From: Parvularia atlantis
Lineage: Eukaryota > Opisthokonta > Rotosphaerida
DNA length: 64,000 nt
Assembly: GCA_943704415.1 (NCBI GenBank)
Contig: CALSCO010000975.1
Span: 1-64,000 of the forward strand
Direction: 5' to 3'
Shown here piece after piece: positions 1 to 11,050 of this stretch. Made by a program: the position numbers and the translations under genes. The notes under the pieces are model-generated. The model did no database searches. It was not told where the DNA came from and was given only the letters and a program-made list of their open reading frames with translations. Position 1 is the first letter of the stretch; each line of letters opens with the position of its first letter.

Positions 1-1117
1 CCCCCCAAACAAACTCGCACCCTTGGTCAGACCGTCGCTATTGAGCGCCGCAAACAGGCCGCCCTTGGCCTCGCCTGCCGCGCGGTCAGCCCTGCTGCAC
101 ACAAGCCGGAAGCGGTGGCCACGCACCCGACGGCGCAGCGGCAGCCGGGGCAGCGGCCGGCTTGGCGGGGGCGGGGGCGGCGGCCGCGGCCGGGGCACTC
201 GCGCTGGCGGCCTTAGCGTCGCCGCCCTGGTTATTCCAGACGAGGCCGGTCGTGTGGTACTTCTTGACAAAGTCCTGGGAATGCCCGCGCGTGAGCGGCG
301 CGCGGCGAAGCGCGGCGCCGGCGCACCTGCAGCTCGGCCAGGATCTGCGGGAACGCCTTGGCCCAGTTCTTTTGCGTCTCGTCCTTGTCCTTGAACTCCT
401 TGAGCACGCGGTTCGTGTAAAACTCGGCGGCCTCCTTCATCTGGACGACGTGCGGCGCCGGCTTGGGCGACTGCGCGCGCAAGGGGGGCTGCTGAGCACG
501 GGCGCGGGCGGGCGGCGGGCGGCAAGGGACGCACAACCATCACCCAGCCGAGCGCGGGGATGCCCTCGGAGATGGCAGCGAGGTGGTTGGCCACGGCCGC
601 GGCCTTGCGGTTCTTGTCCTTGAACTCGACGGCCTCGGTCAGCGCGTCCGACGTGTTCTTGAGCAGGCTCGTCTGGCGGCGGCGGCGGGGCGCGCTCGCT
701 CACGTCAAAGGGGGGAGGGGCCTACGCGGCGCACCGCGGCGGCACGCACCACCACGCCCTGGTCCTTTGGGTCCTTGCTCTTGGCCGCGATCGCGAGGAA
801 CTCGCGCTGGGCGCGGAACGCGCGCTCGACGATCTGCGCATGCTGCGCGACCTCTCCGCCGATCTTGGCCGATAGGTCCAGGTACGTCTTGAGCGAGCCG
901 CTGACGATCTCGTCGTACGCCTCGACCATGGCGCTGCGCGGGGCGGCGCGTGTGTCGCGCGTGAGGCGGGCGGAGGAAGGGCGCGGTCACACGGGCCACC
1001 GCACCTGCTCGCGCCACCCGCACCAGCGGCCGGGGCGGCACCGCCCGCGGGCGCGTGCGCGACGAGCGACTCGAGGCGGGTCGTGGCAACCTCCAGGCGG
1101 GCGATGAGCGAGTCCAT
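1..1117 (-). CDS. CAP1: Adenylyl cyclase-associated protein (CAP/Srv2), N-terminal part
   Basis: CAP/Srv2 recycles cofilin-bound actin and, in fungi, binds adenylyl cyclase. The reading starts at the ATG at 1117 (MDSLIARLEVATTRLES), which matches the usual CAP N-terminal helix. It continues through the helical folded domain with hallmark segments such as AYDEIVSGSLKTYLDLSAKI, PALGWVMV, SPKPAPHV, FYTNRVLKEFKDKDETQK and YHTTGLVWN. An Ala/Pro linker follows, then EAKGGLFAALNSDGLTKG, the start of the polyproline/WH2-side region. At least five exons are separated by short GTGCG introns, and bases 1-13 look like intron. The beta-sheet actin-binding C-terminal domain lies beyond the window edge. Identification rests on many conserved blocks in the right order. 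An in-frame upstream extension to about 1207 exists, but the family start fits 1117 better. Confidence 0.93.
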
Positions 1118-1210
1118 TTCCAGAGCGGCGGCGACGGCAGTGCGAATGCAGTCAACAGTACGAAAAGCGTGCTCGCTGATTGGTCGCTGTGGCCGTGACG
1201 TAGCCACCTC

Positions 1211-2531
1211 TCACTGGCTTTTGACCAGGCGCGCCCGCATCCGCCGCAGGTCCTCGTCCATCGCCTGCAGCAGCCGGTCGACGTCGTCCGTGAGGTGCGG
1301 CGGCAGCGGCGCGGGCGGCTCGCTTGCGGCGGACGGCGGCGGCGGGACGGGGCGCTTGCCGGGCGCGTTGGCCGTCGTCGTCGTCGCCTGTGTCAATGTA
1401 GGTGCAGGTGCAGGTGCTGGCACAGGTGCTGGCACAAGTGCTGGCGCAGGTGCTAGTGGTGCAGGTGCCGGTGGTGCAGGCGCAGGTGCAGGCGCAGGTG
1501 CAGGCGCAGCAGCGGTCATCGCGTCCATCGCGACCGGTCGCGCGATGGGCGGTCGCACGCGCCGAACCTTGTCACCGGCGGGGCGCGGCGTCGGGCGCGG
1601 CGTGGGTGCCACGGCGGGCTGAGCAGGGGCGGTTGCCACGACGGGCGCCGCAGCCAGGGCCGGCGCAGCGAGGGCCGGCGCAGCGGCAGCGGCGGGCGCC
1701 GGTGCTGCTGCTGTCAGGGCTGGCGTCGGTAGTTCCGCGGTCGGCACGTGCGCAGGGTCCTCGGCGGCTGGCGCGGTCACGGGCGATGACGACGACGCAG
1801 CGGCACCGCCCGCCGACCGGGCGACCTCGCGCGCCTTCTCCTCCATCAGCTCACGGAACGACTTGACGCCGGGCGTCGCCGCGGGCGCCGGTGCCGGCAC
1901 GGGCGTCGGCGCAGGGCGCGCAGCCGCAGCAGCGGCCACCTGCCGCTTGTTGGCGACGGGCACACGGGCGGGCCGCGCCGGCCGTCCTGCGGCCGCGGCC
2001 CCGGTGCTTGCCGCGGCGGGTGCGACGGTCAGCGGCGTGGCTGCGAGCAGCAGCGGCTGCGACTGCGTTGTGGCGGCGACGGACGCGGGCACGGCCACCA
2101 CGGGTGCGGGCGCCGGTGCGGGTGCCGCGGCCGGGCGCGGCCGCAGACTACCGGCGACGAGGACGGCGGCGCCGCGCGGCGGGCGTGGTCGGGCGCGGCC
2201 GGGCGCCGCCAGCGAGGCTGCTGGGCGCCCGCCGTGTCGGTCCCAGTCGGTGTGTGTGCCCGTACGTGCGTGCGTGCGTGCGTGCGCGCACCGTTGGGCG
2301 TGGAAGCGGGCGCGGGCGTCGCGGTTGCGGCGGGGCGCGCGGGAGTGGGCGGCACAACGGGCGTCGACACGGCGCCGTCTGAGGGGGCGCCGTCAGCAGC
2401 GGCCACGCACACGCACGGAGGGAGCCACACGCACCCGGCCGCGCACGCACGGACGCGCTACGCTGGCGCTGCAGCTGCTCGAACTGCATGCGCAGCCGCA
2501 GAAGCTCGGCTTTGGCTTCGGGTGTTGCCAT
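1211..2531 (-). CDS. Ala/Pro-rich low-complexity protein with short coiled-coil ends
   Basis: I do not recognise a family. Exon 1 starts at the ATG at 2531 (MATPEAKAELLRLRMQFEQL), a charged amphipathic helix. An intron with donor GTGCGTGCG and acceptor GCTGACGGCGCCCCCTCAG leads to a Pro/Ala/Thr linker. A long last exon encodes about 290 residues dominated by Ala-Pro repeats (PAPAPAPA stretches near 1400-1510). Two less biased islands stand out: FRELMEEKAREVARS near 1850, and the C-terminus DDVDRLLQAMDEDLRRMRAR near 1230, both likely helical. The stop is at 1211. The two helices flanking a disordered linker suggest a scaffold or cytoskeleton-linked protein, but this is inference. It is transcribed divergently from the LOG gene, with only 31 nt between the start codons. 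Confidence 0.6.
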
Positions 2532-2562
2532 CACGGTGTAGATTGCAAACTTCTTGGCACGC

Positions 2563-3391
2563 ATGCCAGCGGTGTGCGTCTTCCTCGCGTCGTCCGTCGG
2601 CAACGAGCCGCACTTTCGCGAGGCTGCGGCCGAGACCGGGCGCCTCGCGGCCGAGCGCGGCATGCCGATTGTGTACGGCGGCGGGCTGGTGCGCGCGCGC
2701 ATCAGCAACAACGCGCGCGCACCGTAAACAGGGCGCCGACGCAGGTCGGGTGTATGGGCGCGCTGGCCAAGAGCGCGCTGGCGGCGGGCGGGCGCGTCGT
2801 CGGCGTGATCCCCGAGTTCATGCGCAAGAAGGAGATAGCGTTGACGTGCGTACACCGAGGCAACCGCGTGGCTCGTTCAGACGGCGGCTGCGGCAGCGAG
2901 TGCACCGAGCTGATCGTCGTCGACTCGATGCACGAGCGCAAGATGCGCATGCACGCGGCCTCGGATGCGTTCATCGTGCTCGCCGGCGGCGTGGGCACGC
3001 TCGAGGCACGCGGCACGGCACCACAGAGCGCAGGGACGGTGACCGATCGCGCGCCCGCAGGAGGTCTTCGAGATCATCACATGGCGCCAGCTCGGCATCC
3101 ACCGCAAGCCGATCATCTTTGTCAACACGCACGGCTACTACGACCACCTCTTTGTGCGCCCAACGCGCATGCGCTGGCACACCTCACCGCGGCGCCCGTC
3201 AGGCGTTCATCGACCACGCGAAGCGGAGCGGCTTCATCCGTGGCGACTTTTACACGGTCGTCGAGACGCCGGCCGAGGCGTTTGCCGCGGTCGAGCGCGA
3301 GATCGCGCGCCTCTTGACCGCGCCGCCCGAGCCGTCCGAGGTGCTCGAGCGCGCACAGGCCGAGGCGCGGAGCTTGTCGAGCATGACGTGA
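2563..3391 (+). CDS. LOG-family phosphoribohydrolase (lysine decarboxylase-like fold)
   Basis: LOG proteins hydrolyse nucleoside 5'-monophosphates such as cytokinin ribotides or purine monophosphates, releasing the base. The ATG at 2563 opens MPAVCVFLASSVGNEPHF, matching the family's first Rossmann strand, followed by IVYGGG and VGCMGALAKSAL. The active-site motif reads AGGVGTLEE, a variant of the PGGxGTxxE signature: the first Pro is Ala, and the GT and Glu are kept. Downstream come FEIITWRQLGIHRKP and FVNTHGYYDHLF, typical of the family. Five exons can be joined. The intron inside GTLE/EVFEI has a GC donor (GCACGCGG) rather than GT. Stop at 3391. The gene heads a plus-strand run with HIS3 and the pseudouridine enzyme, spaced 35-65 nt. 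The exact substrate cannot be told from sequence. Confidence 0.9.
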
Positions 3392-3426
3392 ACGCTGCTT
3401 TGTCACTTTGTGTGCCTCCATAGACG

Positions 3427-4124
3427 ATGGCGCGCACGGCCACGCTCGCGCGCACGACCAAGGAGACGGCTATCAGCTGCACGCTCACGCTGGATGGGAC
3501 GGGCGTGGGCGACGTTGACACGGGCATCGGCTTCCTGGACCACATGCTGCAGCAGCTGGCCAAGCACAGGTGCGATCGCGCCGTGCGTGCGCGTGTGCCG
3601 ATCGGCGCCGCGCGCAGCCGCATGGATCTCGCGCTCAAGTGCAAGGGCGACCTGCACATCGACGACCACCACACGAGCGAGGACTGCGCGATCATCCTCG
3701 GCCAGGCGCGCGCAAGCGGCACGTGCGACGTCGCTGACCGCGCCGCGACACACAGACCTTCGACAAGGCGCTGGGCGAGCGCAAGGGCATCACGCGCTTT
3801 GGCCACGCGTACGCGCCGCTGGACGAGGCACTGTCGCGCGCGGTCGTGGACATCTCCGGGCGCGGCCACGCGAGCATCGCGCTCGGCCTGCGCCGCGAGA
3901 AGATCGGCGAGCTGTCGACCGAGATGATCCCGCACGTCCTCAGCTCGTTCGCGACGTCGGCGATGCTCACGCTGCACGTGGACGTGCTCAAGGGCGAGAA
4001 CGACCACCACCGGGCCGAGTCGGCGTTCAAGGCCCTCGCCCTCGCGATCAAGCAGGCAATCAAGCTCGACGGCACGAGCGACGTGCCCTCGACCAAGGGC
4101 GTGCTCGAGCGCAACAGCGCCTGA
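3427..4124 (+). CDS. HIS3: Imidazoleglycerol-phosphate dehydratase (histidine biosynthesis)
   Basis: HIS3 dehydrates imidazole glycerol phosphate to imidazole acetol phosphate, the sixth step of histidine synthesis, using two Mn ions. From the ATG at 3427 ([20 protein letters not shown]) the metal-binding motifs are all present: [31 protein letters not shown] and [16 protein letters not shown]. The C-terminus [13 protein letters not shown] is typical, and the length is close to the fungal and plant enzyme core (about 200 residues). Three exons are joined. Intron 1 is GTGCGATC...CGCGCAG, restoring AKHSRMDLAL. Intron 2 must start with GC (after ILGQ) to restore [13 protein letters not shown] in frame, so it is a GC-AG intron. 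No transit peptide is apparent. Presence of HIS3 argues for a non-animal, histidine-prototrophic host. Confidence 0.96.
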
Positions 4125-4189
4125 GGTCCCTCGTGTCTCGCCTTGTGTGACTGCCCGTGCTCTGTGCGCGGTGCACTTCAGACGGCGAC

Positions 4190-6956
4190 ATGCTCGGCTC
4201 ACGACTCACAAGGCGGTGCCTGTCGGGCGCATCGCGCTCGGACCTGCTCGCCGTGAGCAGGGAGGTCGCGCAGGCGCTGCACGAGGGCCGCCCCGTCGTC
4301 GCGCTCGAGTCGACCATCATCTCGCACGGTCTGCGCGAGCGCGGGCGCGGCGTGGCGGGACGTGGCTCACGCGCACGCGCAGGGATGCCGTACCCGCAGA
4401 ACCTCGAGACGGCGCGCCGCGTCGAGCAGGCCGTGCGCCAGGCAGGCAGCACGCCCGCGACCGTGGCAGTCCTGGGCGGGCGCGTGCGCGTGGGTGCGAT
4501 GCGCCGGGGCCGCGGCGAGCGCGCGTCGCTGACACCGGCCGCCAGGGCTAACCGACGCCGAGCTCGAGGCCATCGCCCGCGCCGGCCCGCGTGCCACCAA
4601 GACGTCGCGGCGCGACCTGCCGTGGGTCTTGGCCAGGAAGAACGCGATCGGCTCGACGACCGTGTCGGGCACGGTGCGGGCGTGAGGGCGCGGCCCGGCA
4701 TGGATGGGCTCACACGTGAGCGCCGTCAGGTTGTCGCGGCGCACCTCGCCGGCATCCGCGTCCTCGCCACGGGCGGCCTCGGCGGCGTGCACCGCGGCGC
4801 CCAGGACTCGATGGACGTCTCGGCCGACCTGACTGAGCTGGGCCGCACGCCCGTCGCCGTCGTGTGCGCGGGCGTGAAGGTGCGCGGGACGCACGCGCGC
4901 ACGCAGACGACCGGGCCGACGCACAAACGCGCAGTCCATCCTCGACATCGGCCGCACGCTCGAGTACCTCGAGACGCAGGGCGTAGCCGTCGTGACGCTC
5001 GGCCGCACGCGCGACTTCCCCGCGTTCTACAAGCCGCGCTCGGGCTTCCTCGCACCGTATGCGACGGACGACGTCGGCCAGATCGCGGCGATGCTCAACG
5101 CGCAGCACGCGCTCGGCCTGACCAGCGGCGCCGTCGTGGGTGCGTTGCCGCGGCCCGCTCCGCCGTGCTCACGTCGCCGCGCAGCCGTGCCCATCCCGGA
5201 GGAGGACGCCGCTATGGGGTGCGTTCCGCCGAGACACAGCAGGCCCTCCTCGCGCTGACCTCTCGCCTGTAGCGTCGACCTGGCGATCCAGCAGGCCCTC
5301 GCGGACGCCGAGGCGCGTGGCATGCGCGGTGCCGACATTACGCCGTTCGTGCTCCACGCGCTCAACCAGCTGACGGACGGCGCGGCGCTGCGGTGCGCGC
5401 TTGTTTTCGCGTCGGGCGCTGCCGCTGCTGCCAGTAAATGAGCGCGCGCGAGCGCAGAGCCAACATTGCGCTCGTGCTCAACAACGCGCGCCGTGGCAGC
5501 GAGCTCGCCGTGGCCGTGCGTGTGGCTGCGCGCCCGCAGAAGCCCTGTTGAGACGGAACGTCACCGCAGATGGCCGGCAAGCCGCCGCCGAAGACGCACG
5601 CGAACACGCACGCGAACATGCACGCGAGCGCAGCACCGAGCACACCGCAGCCGCTCGTCGTCGGCGGTGTCCTGCGCGACCTGACCGCCCGGGCGCACCA
5701 GCTCGTGCGCAAGTCGTCCGCACCCGGCACGGTCAAGACGGCGTGGGGCGGCGTCGGGCGCAACGTCGCCGCCGCGATGCGTATGCTCGGCGCGCGGCCC
5801 GTGTTTGTCACGGCGGTCGGCGACGACGAGACGGGGCGCCAGTTTCTGCAGCACTGGAGCGGCACGCTGGGCCTGAGCTGCGACGGTGTCATGACGAGCC
5901 AGGGCAGGTGCGCGCGCGTCTGCCCCCATGCGCCGCGCGGCTGGCTGACGGTGCCACAGCACGTCCACGTATGTCGCTGTGCACGACGAGACGGGCGACC
6001 TCGACGCAGCCGTCGTCGATACGGTGGTGATAGACGGCCTGACAGCAGACGTGCTGCAGGCCAGCGCTCGCATAGGCGATCGTGTGCGCACCGCGAGCGT
6101 GCGTCCACCGCCGCAGCCGCGCTCAGCGAGAGTACTGATGACCGGCTCCCGGCGCCAGTTTGTCGTTCTCGACGCCAACCTGCCCGTGAGCGCGATGAAG
6201 ACCGTAGTTGCAGAGTGCTGGGCTGCCGACAAGGTGCGCGCGTTCACGGGCCGGCCCGCTGCCGCATGTGACCGGACGACCCGTGCAGCCGTTCGTGTTT
6301 GAGCCGACGTCCGTGGCCAAGTGCTCGCGCCTCGCACAGGCGGCGCGCATGCTCAAGCCCCTGCGAGCGGCCTGTGACCTGATCACGCCCAACGAGCACG
6401 AGCTGTGCGAAATGGTCTACGGCCCGAACGTGAAGCCAGACCAGTTGCGTGCACACTTGCGCACGCCGTCGCGCGCTCACGTGGCGTCGTCGCAGCTGGG
6501 ATGCGCGGGCCGTAGCAACAGCCGCCACGCGGGCGATCGACATCGGGTTCGCGCCCGTGGTCCTCGTCAAGCGCGGCGCACGCGGGGCCATGCTCGTCGC
6601 GCGCCCGGGAGCGGACCAGGCGCCCGTGGTGCTATCGCAGCCGTCATGTGCGACGCGCCCGCTGTGTCCCAATGCACGCTGACTTCTCGCGCGTGCAGAC
6701 GTGCAGGACCCGAGCGAGATCCGCAGCGTCACGGGCGCCGGTGACTCGATGGTGCGCAGCGCCGAACCCTCGCGCGACCCGCGGAATGACACACAATGCG
6801 CGCGCGCGCCAGGTGGCCGCCTTTGCGCTTGCGCTGTACCGCGACGGCAGGTCGCTCGACGACGCGTTGCGCATCGGGCTCAAGGCCGCAGCGCTGTCTG
6901 TGCGGAGCGACGAGGCCGTGTCACCACTGATGTCGCCCGAGCTGTTGCAGCTGTGA
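4190..6956 (+). CDS. Bifunctional pseudouridine-5'-phosphate glycosidase / pseudouridine kinase
   Basis: This is a fused PsuG-PsuK enzyme: the kinase half phosphorylates pseudouridine, and the glycosidase half splits the C-C glycosidic bond to give uracil and ribose 5-phosphate. The start at ATG 4190 gives MLGSRLTRRCLSGASRSD, a basic, hydroxylated N-terminus that resembles a mitochondrial presequence. The glycosidase signatures are ALESTIISHG/MPYPQNLETA, TGGLGGVHRGAQDSMDVSAD, AVVCAGVKSILDIG (probable catalytic Lys) and FPAFYKPRSGF. After a linker, the PfkB-type kinase half shows GGVGRNVAAAMRMLGARPV, VGDDETGRQF, LITPNEHEL and VTGAGDS with the catalytic Asp. It ends ...SPLMSPELLQL at 6956. About a dozen short introns are readable. 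Bacteria encode the two halves as separate genes; the fused form is known from several eukaryotes. Confidence 0.92.
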
Positions 6957-6987
6957 GCACCAACAAAGCAGACACAAAACGGCTGAC

Positions 6988-9500
6988 TCAGTGCGGGATC
7001 GGCCACGCCTCGCGCGCAAACGCGTCCTCGCCCGCGCGCAGCTCAAACAGCAGCGCGTGCACCTGCTGCGTCTGCGTGCGCGCGAATGAGCGCGTGCTGC
7101 ACGAGTCCTCGTAGCCGTGCACCTTGCTGCTGACCAACGCGTGCGTCTGCAGCAGGCCCGTGCACATGTCCTCGACCTTGAACTGCGACGTCTGTGCGCC
7201 GCGCAGTAAGGCTCGCGCGTGCCACGGCCGCAGCAGCAGCGCACCTTGGTCTTGCGCGCCTGGTAGGCCCACTTGCGCAGGAGCGCGCGCGAGACCTCGA
7301 ACGTCTGGTTTGGCAGCTTGACCGTGAAATCAGACGCATCATTGGCCTTCTTCACCTGCCGTCAAGCGGCCGTCGAGCGGCCGTCAGTACCGCGAGCTGG
7401 CCAGGCGCGCACGCACGCACGCACGCGCAGGACCACGCGCTCCCAGTCGCGCAGGCTGTCCACGGCGAGGTAGAACAGGTCGTCGGCCTCGCGCTCGGCG
7501 GAGCGGCTTGGTGGGTTCTGGAAGACGGCCTCCGAGGTAGCCGTGTCGCCGTTGACGTCCTGCCACGAGTGCGGTGATCAGCGCGGTGCGCATCCTGGAC
7601 ATACTGTACGCTCACCTCGATCGTGAAGCGCAGCTGCACGGGACCGAGCCGCGCCACCCACGCGCTGCACGCAGATCAGCGGCCGGCAAGGGCGCGGCAG
7701 CACACAGGGCGCACCGGTCGAACCAGCTGCCGGTCTTGTCCGGCGCGGGCACGCCGATGACCAGCTGCTGCCGTACCACGGCGTTCGGCTCGATCACAAA
7801 CGGCAGCTCGCCGTGCACGAGCGTGGCCGTCACGGGCGTCCAGTCGGCCGCGCCGGCCAGCTTGGCCTCTGCCCGCAGCTCGATCACCTGTGATGCAGCG
7901 AGGCTCGTCAGACGCGTGAACGCCGCGACAACGACCACGCACGCGAATGGCCGCCGTCTCGCCGCCGGCGTGCGCGCCGGCAGCCGTGACGCCCTGCGCC
8001 GTCGCCACCGACACGTCGACCGCGGCGAGCAGGCGCACGGCGTCGTCGACCGAGATCACGCGGTCGCGGACCATCTGCAGCACGAGCACGCGCTCCTGCT
8101 GCGACGCGGCCGCGCCCGACGCCGCTGGCAGCGGACGGCCCTGGTGGATGATCGACACGTCGACGACAAAGTTGTCGCTGCCGGCGCACGCCGTCAAATG
8201 CGGCGATCTTGCTGCGCGCCATGCGCACCTCTTAAACGGCGAGTTTTGCGGGTTGGCGCGGCACGGCTCCATGCGCTTGAAGCGCAGGTTGAGCGCGCCC
8301 GTGCACAACGTCGGGAACTGCGGCCGGGTGAGCGGTTCGGTCCACGTTGTGGTCGTCAGTCACGCACCGTCGGCTGCTCCTTGCGCTCGGCAAACGCCGC
8401 GGCCGGGAAGGGCGTGAACGACTGCTCGCGCGGCGGCAGCAGCTCGGGGTCGCTTGGCGGCGCGTCTGACGCCGCAGTTGATTGGGCGATCACGCGCACT
8501 GCGCCCGGCTCGCCCTTCACGGGGTCAAAGTCCAGCTCCTGTGCAGGGCATGTCAGCGCCGTGCGTTTGCTTGCACGGACACGCCGTGCCTTCTCCGTTG
8601 CGAGTGGCTGGCTGAGCGAGGACGCTGCCAAGCGCACGCCCGTCACACGCCCGCCGCCGACGAGCCACCACGCGCGCACGGCCCACTGGCTGTCGGGCGT
8701 GCTGCCGGGCCCACGCAATAAGCTCGGCACGTCGCCCGCCCGCGCAACTCCGTGTCGCACCTCTGGTCAAACTCGCCGGGGAGGTGGCCGCTGCCGCGGT
8801 GGACGATCTCGACTGAGCCGGCGGCCGCTGCTGTGGCGGCGTGCGCGACCTCGTCGGCCGTGAGCTGCGCCAGGAAGAGATTGAAGTTGCCCTGCGAAAG
8901 CGGTGAGCGCCCGTCAGCCCAGGCGCGCGTGAGTCCTTGTGCGGCGCGCGCGCGCCTTGGTGACGCCGACGTAGAAGCGTCCGTCGGCCGCGCGGCCGAA
9001 GAACGCGCGCTTGGGCATGTCGTCCTCGAGGTCCTCGGCCACGACCTCAAGCCAGTGCGTCTCCGGCAGTGTGCTGCGCGTTCGCGTTGGCCTCGCGGGG
9101 GAGGGAGACGCGTCGCCGCACCGCATCTGCTGGCCGATGTGCTTGAAGTACGTCGAGTACGGGTACTCGGTGTGGTGCGCGTCGCGGTGCACGCCACGGA
9201 TGCAGCCGCCTGCACCCCGCGCGCCATCGTCACGGGCTCGTCCGCCCCCGCGCCCCCGCGCCGCGCGCACCGTCGCGGTCCGCATACGCCGCGTCCCACG
9301 AGCGATGCTCCTTGCCGCAGCAGTTGAGCCGCGCGGTCCAGCCGCCGACGGGCTGCGCCGCGTGGAACTTGCACGCGCCCTCTGCGTTCTCCGACGCGCG
9401 GTACTCGACGCCGCACTGCGCGACGCGCGTCAACCCGTCGCACCGCGCGACGCAAACGAGGACGCACCTGGATGCACAGCAGGATGCGTTCGGCCGTCAT
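6988..9500 (-). CDS. Unknown protein with N-terminal CHORD-like zinc module
   Basis: The start codon at 9500 gives MTAERILLCIQ. After the first intron the frame continues CGVEYRASENAEGACKFH, so a CxxC pair spans the splice junction. With C-x2-H, LNCCGKEH and GCIRGVHR further on, this Cys/His spacing resembles a CHORD zinc-binding module. Next come PYSTYFKHIGQQM, ETHWLEVVAEDLEDDMPK and RAFFGRAADGRFYVGVTKA, then a long mixed alpha/beta body (NFVVDVSIIHQGRPLP, VLQMVRDRVISVDDAVRLL, GELPFVIEPNAVVRQQL). The C-terminal part holds KLPNQTFEVSRALLRKW and ends AREAWPIPH at 6988. I recognise no family beyond the zinc module. About ten introns. Only 7 nt separate its start codon from that of the divergent ArfGAP gene, and its stop is 31 nt from that of the pseudouridine enzyme. 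Confidence 0.75.
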
Positions 9501-9507
9501 GTTTCGA

Positions 9508-10981
9508 ATGTCGACACGCGCCGAGAGAGAGGCCGCGGCGGGCCTCAACCGGCAGCACCAGGCCGTGCTGACGGCGCTGCTGGCGCGGCCGGAGAACAGC
9601 GTATGCGCCGACTGCAAGAGCAAGGGTACGCGTGTGCGGCGGGCCGCGCGCGCGCGCGGTGGGAGGACGCTGCTGACCGCGCGCGCCGACCACGCCATGC
9701 GGCGCTGCCCGCGCAACGCCCGCAGACCCGCGCTGGGCGTCGTGGAACCTGGGCGTGTTCATGTGCATCGAGTGCTCGGGCGTGCACCGCTCGGTCGGGA
9801 CGCACATCTCCAAGGTCAAGTCGGTCAACCTCGACACGTGGACGACCGAGCAGGTCGAGAACATGCAGCGCTGGGGCAACACCCGCGCCAACGCCTTCTG
9901 GGAGGCGTACCTCCCGCCCACGACCAAGGCCGCCAGCATGTGCGCCGCGCGCGGCGTGTGCGGCGCCGGGTGTGGCCGCGGCAGCGTGACGCGACGCCGC
10001 GACGCCGCGACGCCACACAGGGGCCTCAACGCCTTCATCCGCGCAAAGTACGAGCGGCGCGAGTGGGCGCCCAAGGGCCCCGTGCCCGTCCCGCCGCTGC
10101 CCGGGGACGACGGCGGCGAGGGCGCGGCCGACGGCGAGGTGCGCACCCCGGCGACGATGGAATGGGCAGCGCGCTCACGAGCGCACCCGAGCAGCAGCCT
10201 AAGAAGAAGAAGGGCGAGAAGAAGCACAAGAAGGCGTCCAGCGAGTCGGTCGCACCCAGCGCCGCGTCGGCCGCCGTGGCCGCGGCCGAGCCGGTTAGCA
10301 GGGCCGCCGTGCAGGTGCCGCGCCCCGCGACCACCCGCAGCCAGGTCGGCATCCTCCTCGCCGACGTCGACTCGCCCTCGCCCTCGAGCGACCTGCTTGA
10401 CCTCGGCGCAGCGGCCGTGACTGCCGGGTGCGGCCTGCATGCCTTTGCCTGGCCGTGCCTGTGCACGACTTGACGCGGCCTTGCGCACCCGCACGCTCGT
10501 CGGCAGCGCCAGCAGATCGGCCTCGGCGCCGGTCGCAGCACGCACGATGTCGGCGTCGTCGGCGCCCGGGCGCGTCGAGGACTCGCTCGAGGACATGTTC
10601 CACGGCCTGACCGTGGCGCCGGCGCTCGCACCCGCCGCCGCCAGTAGCGCACCCGCCGCAGCCGGCGATCTCGCGGACCTGTCGCTCGGCCCCGCGCCCG
10701 CGCAGGCGCCCCCGCGCAAGACCGCGATGACCAAGGAGAACATCCTCTCGCTCTACATGCCCACGGCGGGCGCGAGCGCGTACGCGGCCGGGCGCATCGG
10801 CACCCCGCCCGTCTTTGCCTCGGCCCGCGCCGCCGTGCCGCCCCAGTTCCGCCCGTCGCTCGGTCCGCGCGTCGACACGCCGCCCGTCTTCGCCTCGGCC
10901 ACGGCGATGCCGCCCTCGTTCATGCCGCCGGCGCCGGCCGGCCTGCCCGGCGTGAGCGGGCGACCGCACGGGTGGGCGTGA
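9508..10981 (+). CDS. SMAP-type Arf GTPase-activating protein
   Basis: ArfGAPs stimulate GTP hydrolysis on Arf proteins in coat-mediated traffic. From the ATG at 9508 (MSTRAEREAAAGLNRQHQAV) the zinc finger reads CADCKSK ... RWASWNLGVFMCIEC, i.e. C-x2-C-x16-C-x2-C once the intron is removed. The arginine-finger helix GVHRSVGTHISKVKSVNLD follows, then WGNTRANAFWEAYLP and FIRAKYERREW, which closely match SMAP1/2 and yeast Age2. The C-terminal half is disordered: a lysine stretch (KKKKGEKKHKK), Ser/Ala/Pro-rich sequence, an acidic LLDL-like motif (SSDLLDLG, a possible clathrin box), and a tail with two PPVFASA repeats. The stop is at 10981, 69 nt from the stop of the convergent alpha-galactosidase. 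Confidence 0.94.
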
Positions 10982-11050
10982 GCCGCTTGCTCCCTCTCTC
11001 TCTTTCGACCACTGAGGGTTGGCACACAAAACGACAAAAAGGGTTGTCTA

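Noticed and set aside
1380-1510. Val/Gln-rich and Ala/Gly-rich plus-strand frames over the Ala/Pro-coding exon.
   Set aside because: They are antisense shadows of the minus-strand PAPAPA repeat, which alone connects to conserved splice signals and a start.
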